NCBI RefSeq assembly: GCF_051967035.1
Contig: NZ_JBQCKK010000010.1
Span: 62,001-126,000, forward strand
DNA: 64,000 nt
Reading direction: 5' to 3'
From: Brevibacillus sp051967035
Lineage (GTDB): Bacteria > Bacillota > Bacilli > Brevibacillales > Brevibacillaceae
This document shows, in pieces, positions 41,548 to 49,581 of the stretch. How positions within the stretch are numbered: position 1 is the first letter of the stretch; each line of letters opens with the position of its first letter. A program made the position numbers and the translations under genes. The notes below the pieces were generated by a model that saw only the letters and a program-made list of their open reading frames with translations, had not been told where the DNA came from and ran no database searches.

Positions 41548-42086
41548 CAAAACTCTACCCCCAGCACCGCTGGTATTCCTTCCTCGTAGTAATGCTTGAT
41601 CGGCTTCATCTCTGTCACCAGATCGGCCATGTCGATGATTTCCTGCTTGGCGCTCCGCCCCGTCACGACCAGATGCACATGGCTCGGCCTGTTTTGAATC
41701 GCTTCCAAAACGTCCGCGAGCGGCAGCACGTCCGCAATGGGAAAACGGTCGATCGCCAGCGCATTGTTCAGCTCGTCGAGAATGACGACGTCGTACTCGC
41801 CCGAAGCGAGCTTTTCCCGGGCGTATGCCCACGCCTCCTTCAGCGCCGCCCGATGCTCCTCCGGCGTCTTCGTCCAGGTGAAACCTACGCCTTTTTGCAC
41901 GATTTCAATGCCCAGCCTGTCGAAGACGAGTTTTTCTCCGTACGTGCGCTCCGGCGACTTGATGAACTGGATCATGATAACCTTCTTGCCTCGTCCAGTC
42001 GCCCGCACAGCCAGCCCCACCGCTGCTGTTGTCTTTCCTTTGCCGTCTCCGGTGTAGACCAAAAACAGGCCCCGCTTGTTGCCCAA
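41547..42086 (-). CDS. cobO: Cob(I)yrinic acid a,c-diamide adenosyltransferase
   Basis: CobO (BtuR/CobA family) attaches the 5'-deoxyadenosyl group to the cobalt of reduced corrinoids. It has 179 residues. Start TTG 42086 with GGGGGGTGA ahead. The P-loop is FLVYTGDGKGKTTAAVGLAV; then KKVIMIQFIKSPERTYGEKL, GVGFTWTKTPEEHRAALKEA, and DVVILDELNNALAIDRFPIA. It is the first gene of the cobalamin run, after the B12 riboswitch. Confidence 0.95.
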   Translation of the reverse strand: MGNKRGLFLVYTGDGKGKTTAAVGLAVRATGRGKKVIMIQFIKSPERTYGEKLVFDRLGIEIVQKGVGFTWTKTPEEHRAALKEAWAYAREKLASGEYDVVILDELNNALAIDRFPIADVLPLADVLEAIQNRPSHVHLVVTGRSAKQEIIDMADLVTEMKPIKHYYEEGIPAVLGVEF

Positions 42087-42109
42087 GTACGGTCACCCCC
42101 CAAATAAAT

Positions 42110-42187
42110 GGTAGGCCCCGTTGCCCATCCCTCATCATTTTCGGAGGCACAGCGCTCCAAAAATGCAGGGTAGGCTCCGTTGCCGAT
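42110..42187. repeat. Two 19-base direct repeats in the cobO leader
   Basis: GGTAGGCCCCGTTGCCCAT (42110-42128) and GGTAGGCTCCGTTGCCGAT (42169-42187) agree at 17 of 19 positions. They lie between the riboswitch terminator and the cobO start. A shorter related string, GGCGCCGTTGCCCA, occurs in the riboswitch near 42456-42469. Confidence 0.6.
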
Positions 42188-42273
42188 TCAACTGTTTTCC
42201 CTCGCTTCGTGATTGACCTGACGGAAACAAGGAGGAGTTAGCCGTTTTGCCCCCTGTTTCGCGTTCCGTGTAC

Positions 42274-42317
42274 AAAAAAACGCCTTGTTTCCCCAAACCT
42301 CCAAGGAAAACAAAGCG
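42274..42317 (-). terminator. Expression-platform terminator of the B12 riboswitch
   Basis: On the minus strand CGCTTTGTTTTCC pairs with GGAAACAAGGCG and is followed by seven T. It lies between the riboswitch and cobO, so B12 binding probably ends transcription here. Confidence 0.85.
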
Positions 42318-42380
42318 CGGATAGCCGACTGCAACAATCCTCACCTCATCCTTTGACCCGAAGGAAATCAGTGTACACAT

Positions 42381-42580
42381 CAAAACAGGCAGGTCTCCTG
42401 GCTCAAGGATCATCGCCCTTCTTCCTCCTTCCCGCACGCTGGCGTGCAGTGGATGGCGCCGTTGCCCAGAAGAAGAGCTCCTCTTTTACAGTGGCGGGAC
42501 CGCGTTGGCTTTTCACCAAACTTCCCTTTTAACCTCGCTTTCGCAAGCTGCCGCTCGCAAAAAACAAGGACCTGTTTTTC
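42381..42580 (-). ncRNA. Cobalamin (B12) riboswitch
   Basis: The minus-strand RNA carries the conserved elements in order: P1 arm AAAACAGG, AAAAGGGAA, GGTGAAAAGCC, CGGTCCCGCCACTGTA, and the B12 box GAGCCAGGAGACCTGCC, ending in CCTGTTTTG, which pairs with the 5' arm. Adenosylcobalamin binding in the nucleus should favour the downstream terminator (42274-42317), so the 20-gene operon is off when B12 is plentiful. Confidence 0.95.
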
Positions 42581-42626
42581 TACGCTATTCAAATGTCGTT
42601 CGTTTCCATGACCATGGCTTGTTTTA

Positions 42627-42654
42627 ATAATAGCAAATGCTCCCAGGGATTCAA
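42627..42654 (-). promoter_or_regulatory. Probable promoter of the cobalamin operon
   Basis: On the minus strand TTGAAT (-35, 42654-42649) and TATTAT (-10, 42632-42627) are 16 bases apart. Transcription would start about 40 bases before the riboswitch. The call is by eye. Confidence 0.55.
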
Positions 42655-42811
42655 GCAAAAGCTGCAATCCGGCAAAGAGCGAAGCTGAAAAGTAGTCGTT
42701 TCTTCACGGATGTTTCCTGCTCCCCTGCAACCTTGTCATCAGGCGGAGGCAGGCCGCCTTATTGTAAAATAGTACCGCACATCCTATAAAATGCCGCGAG
42801 GAAAAACACAG

Positions 42812-44104
42812 ATGAAAAAAATGCAGCAGGTCGGCCTGCTGACCTTTCTGCTCAGCGCCGCCCCCTTCTCTTTTGCCCAGTCCGCTCCGCACATCCAGGT
42901 AGCCGTAAACGGAGAGTACGTCACCTTTCCCGACACCCAGCCCTACGTAGACCCAAGCACGCAGCGCACCATGGTTCCCGCCCGGTTTGTCGCGGAAAAG
43001 CTCGGCCTTGGCATGCAGTGGCACCCACAGACGAGCCAGATGACGCTCCGGAAAGAACCGAACACCATTCAGTTGACCATCGGCCAGGACTACGCGCTGG
43101 TCAACGGCAAAAAGGTACGCTTCGACGCCCCGGCCGTCCTCCGCAACAACCGCACGATGGTTCCGCTCCGCTTCATCAGCGAGCTGTTTGACGCCCGGAT
43201 CGAGTGGCTGGCCGAGCGCAACCTGGTCGCGATCACCACTTCCGGCCATGCGAGTGCAATCCCTCCGGCCTCTGTGCCGCCTGCTCCCGACAGCACCTGG
43301 CAACATCGGCGCAGCACGTGGCTTTGGGATGCCAGCCTGCTCTACACCCAGCAAGAGCAGATTATCCAGTTTGCCAGCGAGCATCAATTGAGCGCGATCT
43401 ACCTGCAAATCGACCGGGACATCCCGCCGACTGTCTACCAGCAGTTCATCCGCAAGGCGCAGGAAAAGCAAATCGCCGTAGAAGCGCTGGAAGGCCGTCC
43501 CCAATGGTCTTTTCCTGCAAGCCATGGCGAGCTCAAGGCGTTTATCAACTGGGTCCGCGCGTACAACGCCTCGGTCGCCGCGCAAGAGCGGTTCGCCGGA
43601 CTGCACTTTGACATTGAGCCGTACATTTTGCCGGAATGGAAGTCAAATCGCGACAAAATCGTGCAAAGCTGGATGGACACGGTTCGCCTGATCGAAAAAG
43701 ACAGGCGGGCAAGCGGGCTTACGCTCACGCTCGACATCCCGTTTTGGCTCCATCAGGTCAAGGTTCCGGGCACGAATTACAGCTTGAGCGCCTGGATGCT
43801 GGAAAAGGCAGATGCGGTAGTCATCATGGACTACCGCAATGTCGCACTGGGCCAGGACGGGATCATTGCCAACGCTCATCCGATTTTGCGGGAAGCGGCC
43901 ACGCTGAAAAAGCAGGTGATCGTCGCCGTAGAGACGGCTCCCAGCAACGAAGGCCCCCACACGAGCTTTCACGCGCTGCCGCTCCAGACGATGAAAACCG
44001 AGTTGCAGGTAGCACAGGAACATCTCGGGCGTTATGCGAGCTTTGCCGGCTTTGCGATTCACGATTACAACCATTGGGTCAGGCTAAAGCAGGGCGGTTC
44101 CTGA
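42812..44104 (+). CDS. Secreted copper-amine-oxidase-like domain protein with TIM-barrel-like C-terminus
   Basis: This 430-residue protein starts at ATG 42812 (GCGAGGAA ahead). Signal peptide 1-22 (VGLLTFLLSAAPFSFA). Residues 25-150 hold two copper amine oxidase N-terminal-like repeats (TMVPARFVAEKLGLGMQWHP; TMVPLRFISELFDARIEWLA). After a Pro-rich linker, residues 170-430 look like a glycoside-hydrolase-like barrel: WLWDASLLYTQQEQIIQFAS, LSAIYLQIDRDIPPTVYQQF, FAGLHFDIEPYILPEW, LTLTLDIPFWLH, AVVIMDYRNVAL, and FAGFAIHDYNHW. The acidic residues at strand ends (DIEP, DYRN) suggest an active site. The substrate is unknown. It diverges from the cobalamin operon. Confidence 0.75.
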   Translation: MKKMQQVGLLTFLLSAAPFSFAQSAPHIQVAVNGEYVTFPDTQPYVDPSTQRTMVPARFVAEKLGLGMQWHPQTSQMTLRKEPNTIQLTIGQDYALVNGKKVRFDAPAVLRNNRTMVPLRFISELFDARIEWLAERNLVAITTSGHASAIPPASVPPAPDSTWQHRRSTWLWDASLLYTQQEQIIQFASEHQLSAIYLQIDRDIPPTVYQQFIRKAQEKQIAVEALEGRPQWSFPASHGELKAFINWVRAYNASVAAQERFAGLHFDIEPYILPEWKSNRDKIVQSWMDTVRLIEKDRRASGLTLTLDIPFWLHQVKVPGTNYSLSAWMLEKADAVVIMDYRNVALGQDGIIANAHPILREAATLKKQVIVAVETAPSNEGPHTSFHALPLQTMKTELQVAQEHLGRYASFAGFAIHDYNHWVRLKQGGS

Positions 44105-44148
44105 TTCCCCCGCCTGTCGCTGCGCTTTTCGTTAAAATAATTTTCATT

Positions 44149-44163
44149 TGATATTGATTATAA
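44149..44163 (+). promoter_or_regulatory. PerR/Fur-like operator ahead of the peroxiredoxin
   Basis: TGATATTGATTATAA matches the PerR box TTATAATNATTATAA at 12 of 14 defined positions. The overlapping GATATTGATTATAAATATC matches the Fur box at 15 of 19. A peroxide-defence gene follows, which favours PerR. Confidence 0.55.
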
Positions 44164-44227
44164 ATATCATTCGTGATAATTTGGTACCAGACCTATTTTT
44201 CGAAAAACAGGAAAGAGGAGATACACG

Positions 44228-44758
44228 ATGAGCGCACGCATTGGCCTTCCCGCCCCCGATTTTACAATGGACACGGTAACGTTTGAAAACGGCTTCCCTG
44301 TTCCGAAAAGCCTGGTAGATTACCGCGGCAAATGGCTGCTGTTGTTCTTTTATCCATTTGATTTCTCCAAAGTCTGCCCCACCGAAATCCTCAGCCTGAA
44401 TCGGCGAATCAAGGAGTTTGCCGCTCTGAACGTCGAGGTGCTCGGAGTGAGTGGCGACAGTATTCATACACACAAAGCCTGGATGAGAGCGAGTGACGGA
44501 ATCGGCCCGCTGTCCTTCCCGCTGGCTTCGGACTACAGCAAAGAAGCTACCATCAGCTACGGCGTGCTGGACGAAGCCACCAAAGCGCCGCTGCGCGCCA
44601 GCTTCATCATCGACCCGGAGGGCATTCTGCAGTATTCGGTCATTTCCAACTCCAAAGTAGGCAGAAGCGTGGACGAGACACTGCGTGTCATCGAAGCCCT
44701 GCAATCCGGCGGCCTGTGCCCGATGGATTGGAAGCCGGGACAAAAAACGATTTCGTAA
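44228..44758 (+). CDS. Peroxiredoxin (AhpC/TSA family)
   Basis: This 176-residue protein starts at ATG 44228 behind AGAGGAG. The active-site motif FYPFDFSKVCPTEI holds the peroxidatic Cys near residue 50, and the conserved Arg lies in RASFIIDPEGILQYSV. A second Cys near the end (GGLCPMDWKPGQ) marks a typical two-Cys AhpC/Prx1 type. It reduces hydrogen peroxide and alkyl peroxides in the cytoplasm. No AhpF gene lies nearby, so the reductant may be thioredoxin. A PerR-like box lies 65 bases upstream. Confidence 0.92.
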   Translation: MSARIGLPAPDFTMDTVTFENGFPVPKSLVDYRGKWLLLFFYPFDFSKVCPTEILSLNRRIKEFAALNVEVLGVSGDSIHTHKAWMRASDGIGPLSFPLASDYSKEATISYGVLDEATKAPLRASFIIDPEGILQYSVISNSKVGRSVDETLRVIEALQSGGLCPMDWKPGQKTIS

Positions 44759-44919
44759 CGATTGTCTCCCCGGTAATAAGACCTCGGTCGCGCAAGCAGA
44801 TGCATGAGCATCGGCTCCGGCCGATTTTTTTATCTGCATCCCTCCTCGTGCCTTGAAACGTTCTTCCCTCCCGCTCGTCAAAGGGATATACGGATCAAAT
44901 ATGTAGTGGGGTGACTGGA

Positions 44920-45600
44920 ATGAACATCAAACGTACTTTCATGGTTCTGTCTACTCTCGGCTATCTTGCGCTTTCCATGACGAACCAGGCTGTTGCAGCG
45001 ACTTCTTCGTTTACGGACGTGAACGACGTAGCCGCGAAAGAAAAAATTATCTCTTTGCAGCAGAGAGGAATTTTGCACGGGGTAAACGACAAGCAGTTCA
45101 TGCCGGACGCTACGGTTACGGCTGCCCAAGGAATCCAGTTGATCGTCAATGCTCTTGGCTTAGATATCGACAACATCCGTTTTATCCAGGAGCCAAAAGC
45201 TACGCACTACTATGCAAAAGCAAACGATAACGCGTGGTACGCCCCTGCCCTGATTATTGCCGCCCACAACGGACTGCAACTGCCAGCAGATCTGGACCCG
45301 AACCAGGCATGGTCGCGCGAACAGTTTCTGTACCATCTCGTCACTGCCATCGAGCAGCACGGGCAACTCCCCATGATTAACCTCGCTCCCGTTGCGATCA
45401 AGGACGAAGATGCGCTGAATCCGAGCTATCAAGGGGCGGTCCAGCGAGCCTTGCATTTTGGCATCGTCAAGCTGGATGCCGAGGGCAGCCTGCATCCGAA
45501 AGCGACCCTGACCCGCAAGGAAGCCGCTGAATTTATTTACAACGCCATTGAATATTTACAAGCCCATCCCGCCCCGGCGGCAGAGAACGTTCAGCCGTAA
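44920..45600 (+). CDS. Secreted S-layer-homology (SLH) domain protein
   Basis: This 226-residue protein starts at ATG 44920 (GGGGTGA ahead). Signal peptide 1-27 (FMVLSTLGYLALSMTNQAVA). Two SLH-like repeats follow: SFTDVNDVAAKEKIISLQQR with GILHGVNDKQFMPDATVT (about 31-75), and AVQRALHFGIVKLDAEGSLH with PKATLTRKEAAEFIYNA (about 170-215). A middle repeat (WYAPALIIAAHNGLQL) looks degenerate. SLH domains bind cell-wall polymers, so it is a surface protein. A strong terminator follows, separating it from nosD. Confidence 0.82.
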   Translation: MNIKRTFMVLSTLGYLALSMTNQAVAATSSFTDVNDVAAKEKIISLQQRGILHGVNDKQFMPDATVTAAQGIQLIVNALGLDIDNIRFIQEPKATHYYAKANDNAWYAPALIIAAHNGLQLPADLDPNQAWSREQFLYHLVTAIEQHGQLPMINLAPVAIKDEDALNPSYQGAVQRALHFGIVKLDAEGSLHPKATLTRKEAAEFIYNAIEYLQAHPAPAAENVQP

Positions 45601-45629
45601 TCTCCGGATCGGTTTGGTGCCCAAAAGCA

Positions 45630-45666
45630 AAAACGCTTCCCGCGAAGTTTCCGGGGAAGCGTTTTT
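45630..45666 (+). terminator. Terminator after the SLH protein gene
   Basis: AAACGCTTCCC pairs with GGGGAAGCGTTT around an 11-base loop, followed by TT. It lies 30 bases after the stop. Confidence 0.85.
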
Positions 45667-45901
45667 CTATGTGTGACGGGTACATTCCGGTCTGGCGGGA
45701 AGCCGTTAAGCCCGGCCGCTGTTTCCTCCCCTTGCCGACAACCTCTGCTTCACTTTTCTCCCATCGTTGCGATTTTTGACACGTTTTATAGCCCGTTTGA
45801 GTCATCCGAAAAGGAAAAGGGACTGCTATCCTGAAGGTAGCTGACAGCCCCTTCCCAAGGAGGAACATTCGAGAGCTCTCATTACAAAGGGGGAATCTAC
45901 C
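45667..45901 (+). promoter_or_regulatory. nosD upstream region
   Basis: This gene-free stretch holds a TTGACA (45776-45781) without a clear -10. It also holds a nested hairpin at 45817-45853 (AAGGG/CCCTT outside, GCTA/TAGC inside), an AAGGAGG at 45857-45863 with no start codon in register, and AAAGGGGG directly before the nosD start. The hairpin may be a regulatory leader; no known riboswitch class was recognised. Confidence 0.4.
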
Positions 45902-47308
45902 CTGACGCGCACGAAAAACAACCAAACCGCATTCCGCCTGCTGCTGGCAGCCTCATTGACGCTTGTGCTCATCCTGCCAGCGGCTTATCCGGCGCAGGCG
46001 GAAGCGTCCCTGCAGGCGCTGATCGACCAGGCGGCGCCGGGCGACACCGTTATGATACCGGAAGGCACGTACGAAGGCCCCATCCGCATCGCGAAGCCGC
46101 TCAAGCTCTTGGCAAAAGGCGAAGTCAAGCTGACCAATCCGAGCGAAGAAGCGGCGCTGACGATCGCGGCGGACGGCGTGACCCTGCAAGGCATCACCGT
46201 GCTGGACAGAAGGATCAACAGCGAGGATGCCGCCATCATCGTATCCGGCAGCCGGAACCTGCTGGAGAACATCACCGTGGAAACGATGGGAACCGGGGTT
46301 CAACTGCGGGGCGCGAACGCCAACACGCTACGCAACGTGTCGGTCATCGGCAAGGTAAAGGACAGAGGCAGCACAAGCAACGCCGGCATCGACCACAGCG
46401 CGCATCTGTCCAACAGCCAGAGCAAGCCGAAGCCGGTCGTCCAGGCCCAAAAAGGCAACGGCATCGACCTGTACGACTCGCACGACAATCGCCTGATTGA
46501 AAATCGGGTCATAAACGTCTTTGACGGGATTTACCTGGAGAAAAGCACGAGGAACGAGCTTACGCAAAACCGGGTGGAAAAATCGCGCTACGGCTACCAC
46601 CTGATGGGCACGAGGCAAACCTCCCTCAGAAACAATACAGGCAGCGAAAACGTGACAGGCGCCATGCTGATGGAAACCGCCGATGCCACCGTCGTGGGAA
46701 ACCAGTTTTTGAAGCAGCAAAAAAACCCGAATTCCCAGGGCATCCTGCTCTACGACGTGCAAAACTCGTTGCTGGCGGACAACCACATCGAAGGAAACCG
46801 CGTCGGGTTATACCTGGAGCGCTCCAGCGGGATTACGGTCAAAGGCAACCGGCTCGCGCTCAATTTCGTCGGCATGCAACTGATCGCCTCCACGGGAAAT
46901 ACGTGGACGAACAACCAGTTCATCTCCAATGTCATCGCCGCCCAGGCGCAGGACAGCGCGACGGACAACCTGAACGGCAACTACTGGGACAACCTGCTCG
47001 GCCTGGATGTGGACGGCGACCGCAAAAGTGATTTGCCGTACGAAATGAATCCGTTTTATCTCAGCCTGACAGAAGCGATCCCCGCGTATCAGCTGTTTTT
47101 TCAATCGCCGGGCTTCGTCTTTCTGGAAAATCTGTTTACAAGCGGCGCAGGCAGCCCGATCCGGGACGAAACGCCGCTGATGCCGACCTCTGCCGCCACG
47201 TCTGCCGACGACCTGCCAACCGGCAGCTGGGGCGCAGGCATTCTTGGCCTTATTCTTCTGGCAGGAAGCTGCACATTCATGTACGTAGGAGGGAAAAAAT
47301 CAGGATGA
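45902..47308 (+). CDS. nosD: NosD-like periplasmic copper-maturation protein
   Basis: NosD is a right-handed parallel beta-helix protein that works with the NosFY ABC transporter to build the copper sites of nitrous oxide reductase. Repeats run through the protein (GSRNLLENITVETMGTGVQL, DSHDNRLIENRVINVFDGIY, NSLLADNHIEGNRVGLYLER, NLNGNYWDNLLGLDVDGDRK). A C-terminal helix (GILGLILLAGSCTFMYVG) anchors it. Start choice: TTG 45956 would lose the charged part of the signal peptide. CTG 45902, 8 bases after AAAGGGGG, restores TRTKNNQTAFRLLLAASLTL with cleavage near AQA, giving 468 residues. nosL overlaps its stop codon. Confidence 0.88.
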   Translation: MTRTKNNQTAFRLLLAASLTLVLILPAAYPAQAEASLQALIDQAAPGDTVMIPEGTYEGPIRIAKPLKLLAKGEVKLTNPSEEAALTIAADGVTLQGITVLDRRINSEDAAIIVSGSRNLLENITVETMGTGVQLRGANANTLRNVSVIGKVKDRGSTSNAGIDHSAHLSNSQSKPKPVVQAQKGNGIDLYDSHDNRLIENRVINVFDGIYLEKSTRNELTQNRVEKSRYGYHLMGTRQTSLRNNTGSENVTGAMLMETADATVVGNQFLKQQKNPNSQGILLYDVQNSLLADNHIEGNRVGLYLERSSGITVKGNRLALNFVGMQLIASTGNTWTNNQFISNVIAAQAQDSATDNLNGNYWDNLLGLDVDGDRKSDLPYEMNPFYLSLTEAIPAYQLFFQSPGFVFLENLFTSGAGSPIRDETPLMPTSAATSADDLPTGSWGAGILGLILLAGSCTFMYVGGKKSG

Positions 47309-47904
47309 AACTGAAAAAATGGGGAGCTACACTGGGAGCAATCGCAAGTATCAGCCTGCTCATCGTCGGCTGCGGCAAGGAAGAAGCGCAGCCTGTCGAG
47401 ATCGCAGAAGGGGTAGACAAATGCGATGTTTGCCACATGCACGTTCCCAACGATCATAACGCAACCGAAATCATTCTGAAGAACGGCAAAGCGCTCAAAT
47501 TCGACGACATCGGCTGCCTGCACGAATGGACGGAACAGCACGGCACCGATGAAGTCGCCATGCAGTACGTCCGCGACTACTACACGGCGGAGTGGACAAA
47601 AGCCGAGCAGGCGACATTCGCCTATGACAAGGAGTTCAAAACGCCGATGAGCTACGGCATCTACTCGTTCAAGGACAAGGCAGAGGCAGAAAAATTCGTC
47701 GCAGAGCAAAAGAAAGGCGTCATCATGGACGCAGAAGGTTTGAAAAACCATACGTGGGAGCGCAGCATGAGCGAGCCTATGAAAAAGGACGGAAACTCTT
47801 CGGAAGGACATTCTTCCGGTGAACAGCAATCGGGCGGCAGCGAGAACGGCACACAGAGCGCCCCTTCGCACGGCAGCAGCACGCCGACAAAAACACACCA
47901 CTAA
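47305..47904 (+). CDS. nosL: NosL-like copper-binding lipoprotein
   Basis: This 199-residue lipoprotein starts at ATG 47305, overlapping the nosD stop (ATGA). Lipobox SLLIVGCGKE, with lipidated Cys at 24. The copper site is CDVCHMHVPNDHNATEIIL, with the Cys/Met pair expected in NosL, then KFDDIGCLHEWTEQHG. The tail (from about 165) is Ser/Gly/His-rich and low in complexity. NosL brings Cu(I) to the NosDFY complex in known systems. It lies between nosD and nosY. Confidence 0.9.
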   Translation: MKLKKWGATLGAIASISLLIVGCGKEEAQPVEIAEGVDKCDVCHMHVPNDHNATEIILKNGKALKFDDIGCLHEWTEQHGTDEVAMQYVRDYYTAEWTKAEQATFAYDKEFKTPMSYGIYSFKDKAEAEKFVAEQKKGVIMDAEGLKNHTWERSMSEPMKKDGNSSEGHSSGEQQSGGSENGTQSAPSHGSSTPTKTHH

Positions 47905-47922
47905 TAGAGGAAGTGGAGAGCC

Positions 47923-48729
47923 TTGCACATCCAACTGATCGCCAAACGGGAAGTGAAGGTAGGCTTCCGCAATCCGTGGTCCTACTCCTTTCTGGCGCTG
48001 TTTTCCCTGTTTAGCCTGGGGCTTCTCATCATCCAGTCGCAGTCCTACATGACGGGCTATACGTACACCACAGGCACCATGCTCAACCTGATCCTGTACT
48101 TGCTGCCGCTGATGACGATGCTGCTCTCCTCTTTTTCCCTTACAGCCGAAAAAGAGGAAGGCAACTGGCAGCTCCTCTCCACCTACGCGATGACAACCTC
48201 GTCGTTTCTCGTGGGCAAATACGTGGGGCAGGCGCTGGTGCTCATCGCTATCGTCAGCTTCGGCTACGGCATCTCCGGCGTAGCCGGGCTGCTGCTCGGA
48301 AAAAGCTTCACCTTTTCCACCTTGCTGTTTTTGCTCGTCTTTTCCATCTGCCTCATCCTGCTGTTTTTAGGAATCGCCATGGTGATCGGCGCGTTGTGCC
48401 GCAACCGCTGGCAAGCCTTGACGATGGGCGTCAGCATCTGGTTCTTCTCCATTTTGGCCTGGCCGACGCTGTTGATTTCCCTGCTCAGCTTCGTGCCGTA
48501 TACGTGGATCAAACCATTGCTGCAAATCGTTACCTTTTTCAACCCGGCTGAATTCGTGCGGATTTACTCTGTGACGAGGCTGGGCGGCGGCGCGATCTTC
48601 GGCCCCGAATACTACAAGTGGATGTACTGGATGGACTCTGCGCTCGGCGACGTTTGCTTCGTCGCGCTCTGTCTGCTCTGGATTGGCGCAACCTTGTGGA
48701 TCGCGATCCGGGCGTGGGAAAGGAGGTAA
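47923..48729 (+). CDS. nosY: NosY-like ABC transporter permease
   Basis: This 268-residue membrane protein starts at TTG 47923 behind GGAAGTGGAGAG. About six helices are seen: SFLALFSLFSLGLLIIQSQS, GTMLNLILYLLPLMTMLLSS, ALVLIAIVSFGYGISGVAGL and FLLVFSICLILLFLGIAMVI among them. The TAEKEEGNWQLLSTYAM stretch after helix 2 is typical of NosY/ABC-2 permeases. With NosF it forms the ABC unit that energises NosD. nosF follows four bases after its stop. Confidence 0.87.
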   Translation: MHIQLIAKREVKVGFRNPWSYSFLALFSLFSLGLLIIQSQSYMTGYTYTTGTMLNLILYLLPLMTMLLSSFSLTAEKEEGNWQLLSTYAMTTSSFLVGKYVGQALVLIAIVSFGYGISGVAGLLLGKSFTFSTLLFLLVFSICLILLFLGIAMVIGALCRNRWQALTMGVSIWFFSILAWPTLLISLLSFVPYTWIKPLLQIVTFFNPAEFVRIYSVTRLGGGAIFGPEYYKWMYWMDSALGDVCFVALCLLWIGATLWIAIRAWERR

Positions 48730-48733
48730 CACC

Positions 48734-49459
48734 ATGCAAGCTTTCGGACTTACAGTCGATCAGGTAAGCAAAACGATCAATGACAAAACGATTGTCCATC
48801 CTTTCAGCCTGCGCATCGAGCCTGGCGAGGTCGTCGCCCTGTGCGGCGGAAACGGCGCGGGCAAAAGCACCATCCTGCGCATGCTGGTCGGCATCCTCCG
48901 CCCTACCTCCGGCACGATCCGGCTCAACGGCTTACGTTGGGAGGAAGATCGCGTCGCGTACTTGCAGCAGATCGGGTATATGCCTGACCACTTCTCCTTC
49001 AGCGCTGGCCTGACTGCGCGGGAGACGCTGGCATTCTACGCCGCCCTGCGCAACCGCACCGCCGAGGACGCCGACAGACTGCTGAAGGCGGTCGGCCTGT
49101 ACGATGTCCGCAACAAGCGCGTGGCGCACTTTTCCAAAGGGATGCAGCAGCGGCTGCTGTTCGCCCAGGCGATTCTGGCGCAGCCCGCGCTCGTCGTCCT
49201 GGACGAACCGACGAACGGCCTCGATCCTTACTGGATGGATGCCTTCATCGACCTGGTGCGTGAACTGCGGCTGGCGGGACAATCCGTCATCTTCTCGACG
49301 CATCAGCTCCAGGTAGCCGACGCGGTCGCGGATCGGGCGATTTTCCTCATGAACGGCCAAATCGTCCGCGACGACACGATGGACAGCTATCGGGAGCAGT
49401 ATGGCACGGTCGGATTGTACGGCGCGTTTGCCGAGCTGGTATCGCGTGTGCATGCGTGA
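48734..49459 (+). CDS. nosF: NosF-like ABC transporter ATP-binding protein
   Basis: This 241-residue ATPase starts at ATG 48734 behind AGGAGG. Walker A is LCGGNGAGKSTILRM, the Q-loop YLQQIGYMPDHFSFSAGL, the signature HFSKGMQQRLLFAQAI, Walker B ALVVLDEPTNGLDPYWMD, and the H-loop VIFSTHQLQVAD. It powers NosY. It is the last gene of nosD-L-Y-F; no nosZ, nosR or nosC follows, and a hairpin ends the operon at 49469-49511. Confidence 0.9.
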   Translation: MQAFGLTVDQVSKTINDKTIVHPFSLRIEPGEVVALCGGNGAGKSTILRMLVGILRPTSGTIRLNGLRWEEDRVAYLQQIGYMPDHFSFSAGLTARETLAFYAALRNRTAEDADRLLKAVGLYDVRNKRVAHFSKGMQQRLLFAQAILAQPALVVLDEPTNGLDPYWMDAFIDLVRELRLAGQSVIFSTHQLQVADAVADRAIFLMNGQIVRDDTMDSYREQYGTVGLYGAFAELVSRVHA

Positions 49460-49468
49460 CATACGCCA

Positions 49469-49511
49469 CGACAACAAGAGCTTGGGAATGCGCCCAAGCT
49501 CTTTGTTGTCG
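49469..49511. terminator. Terminator hairpin after nosF
   Basis: CGACAACAAGAGCTTGGG pairs with CCCAAGCTCTTTGTTGTCG around AATGCG, a stem of 18 pairs with one bulged base. No T-tract follows. It lies between convergent nosF and glnL. Confidence 0.75.
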
Positions 49512-49581
49512 CTGCGAATACACGCAGGGGATAACCGCCGTTTCCTTGCCGCATGTTCGTTCGTCCTTTTCCCCGCGCTGT

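Noticed and set aside
45533..45925. A 130-codon minus-strand ORF between the SLH gene and nosD
   Set aside because: It covers a terminator and the nosD signal peptide in antisense and resembles no protein.
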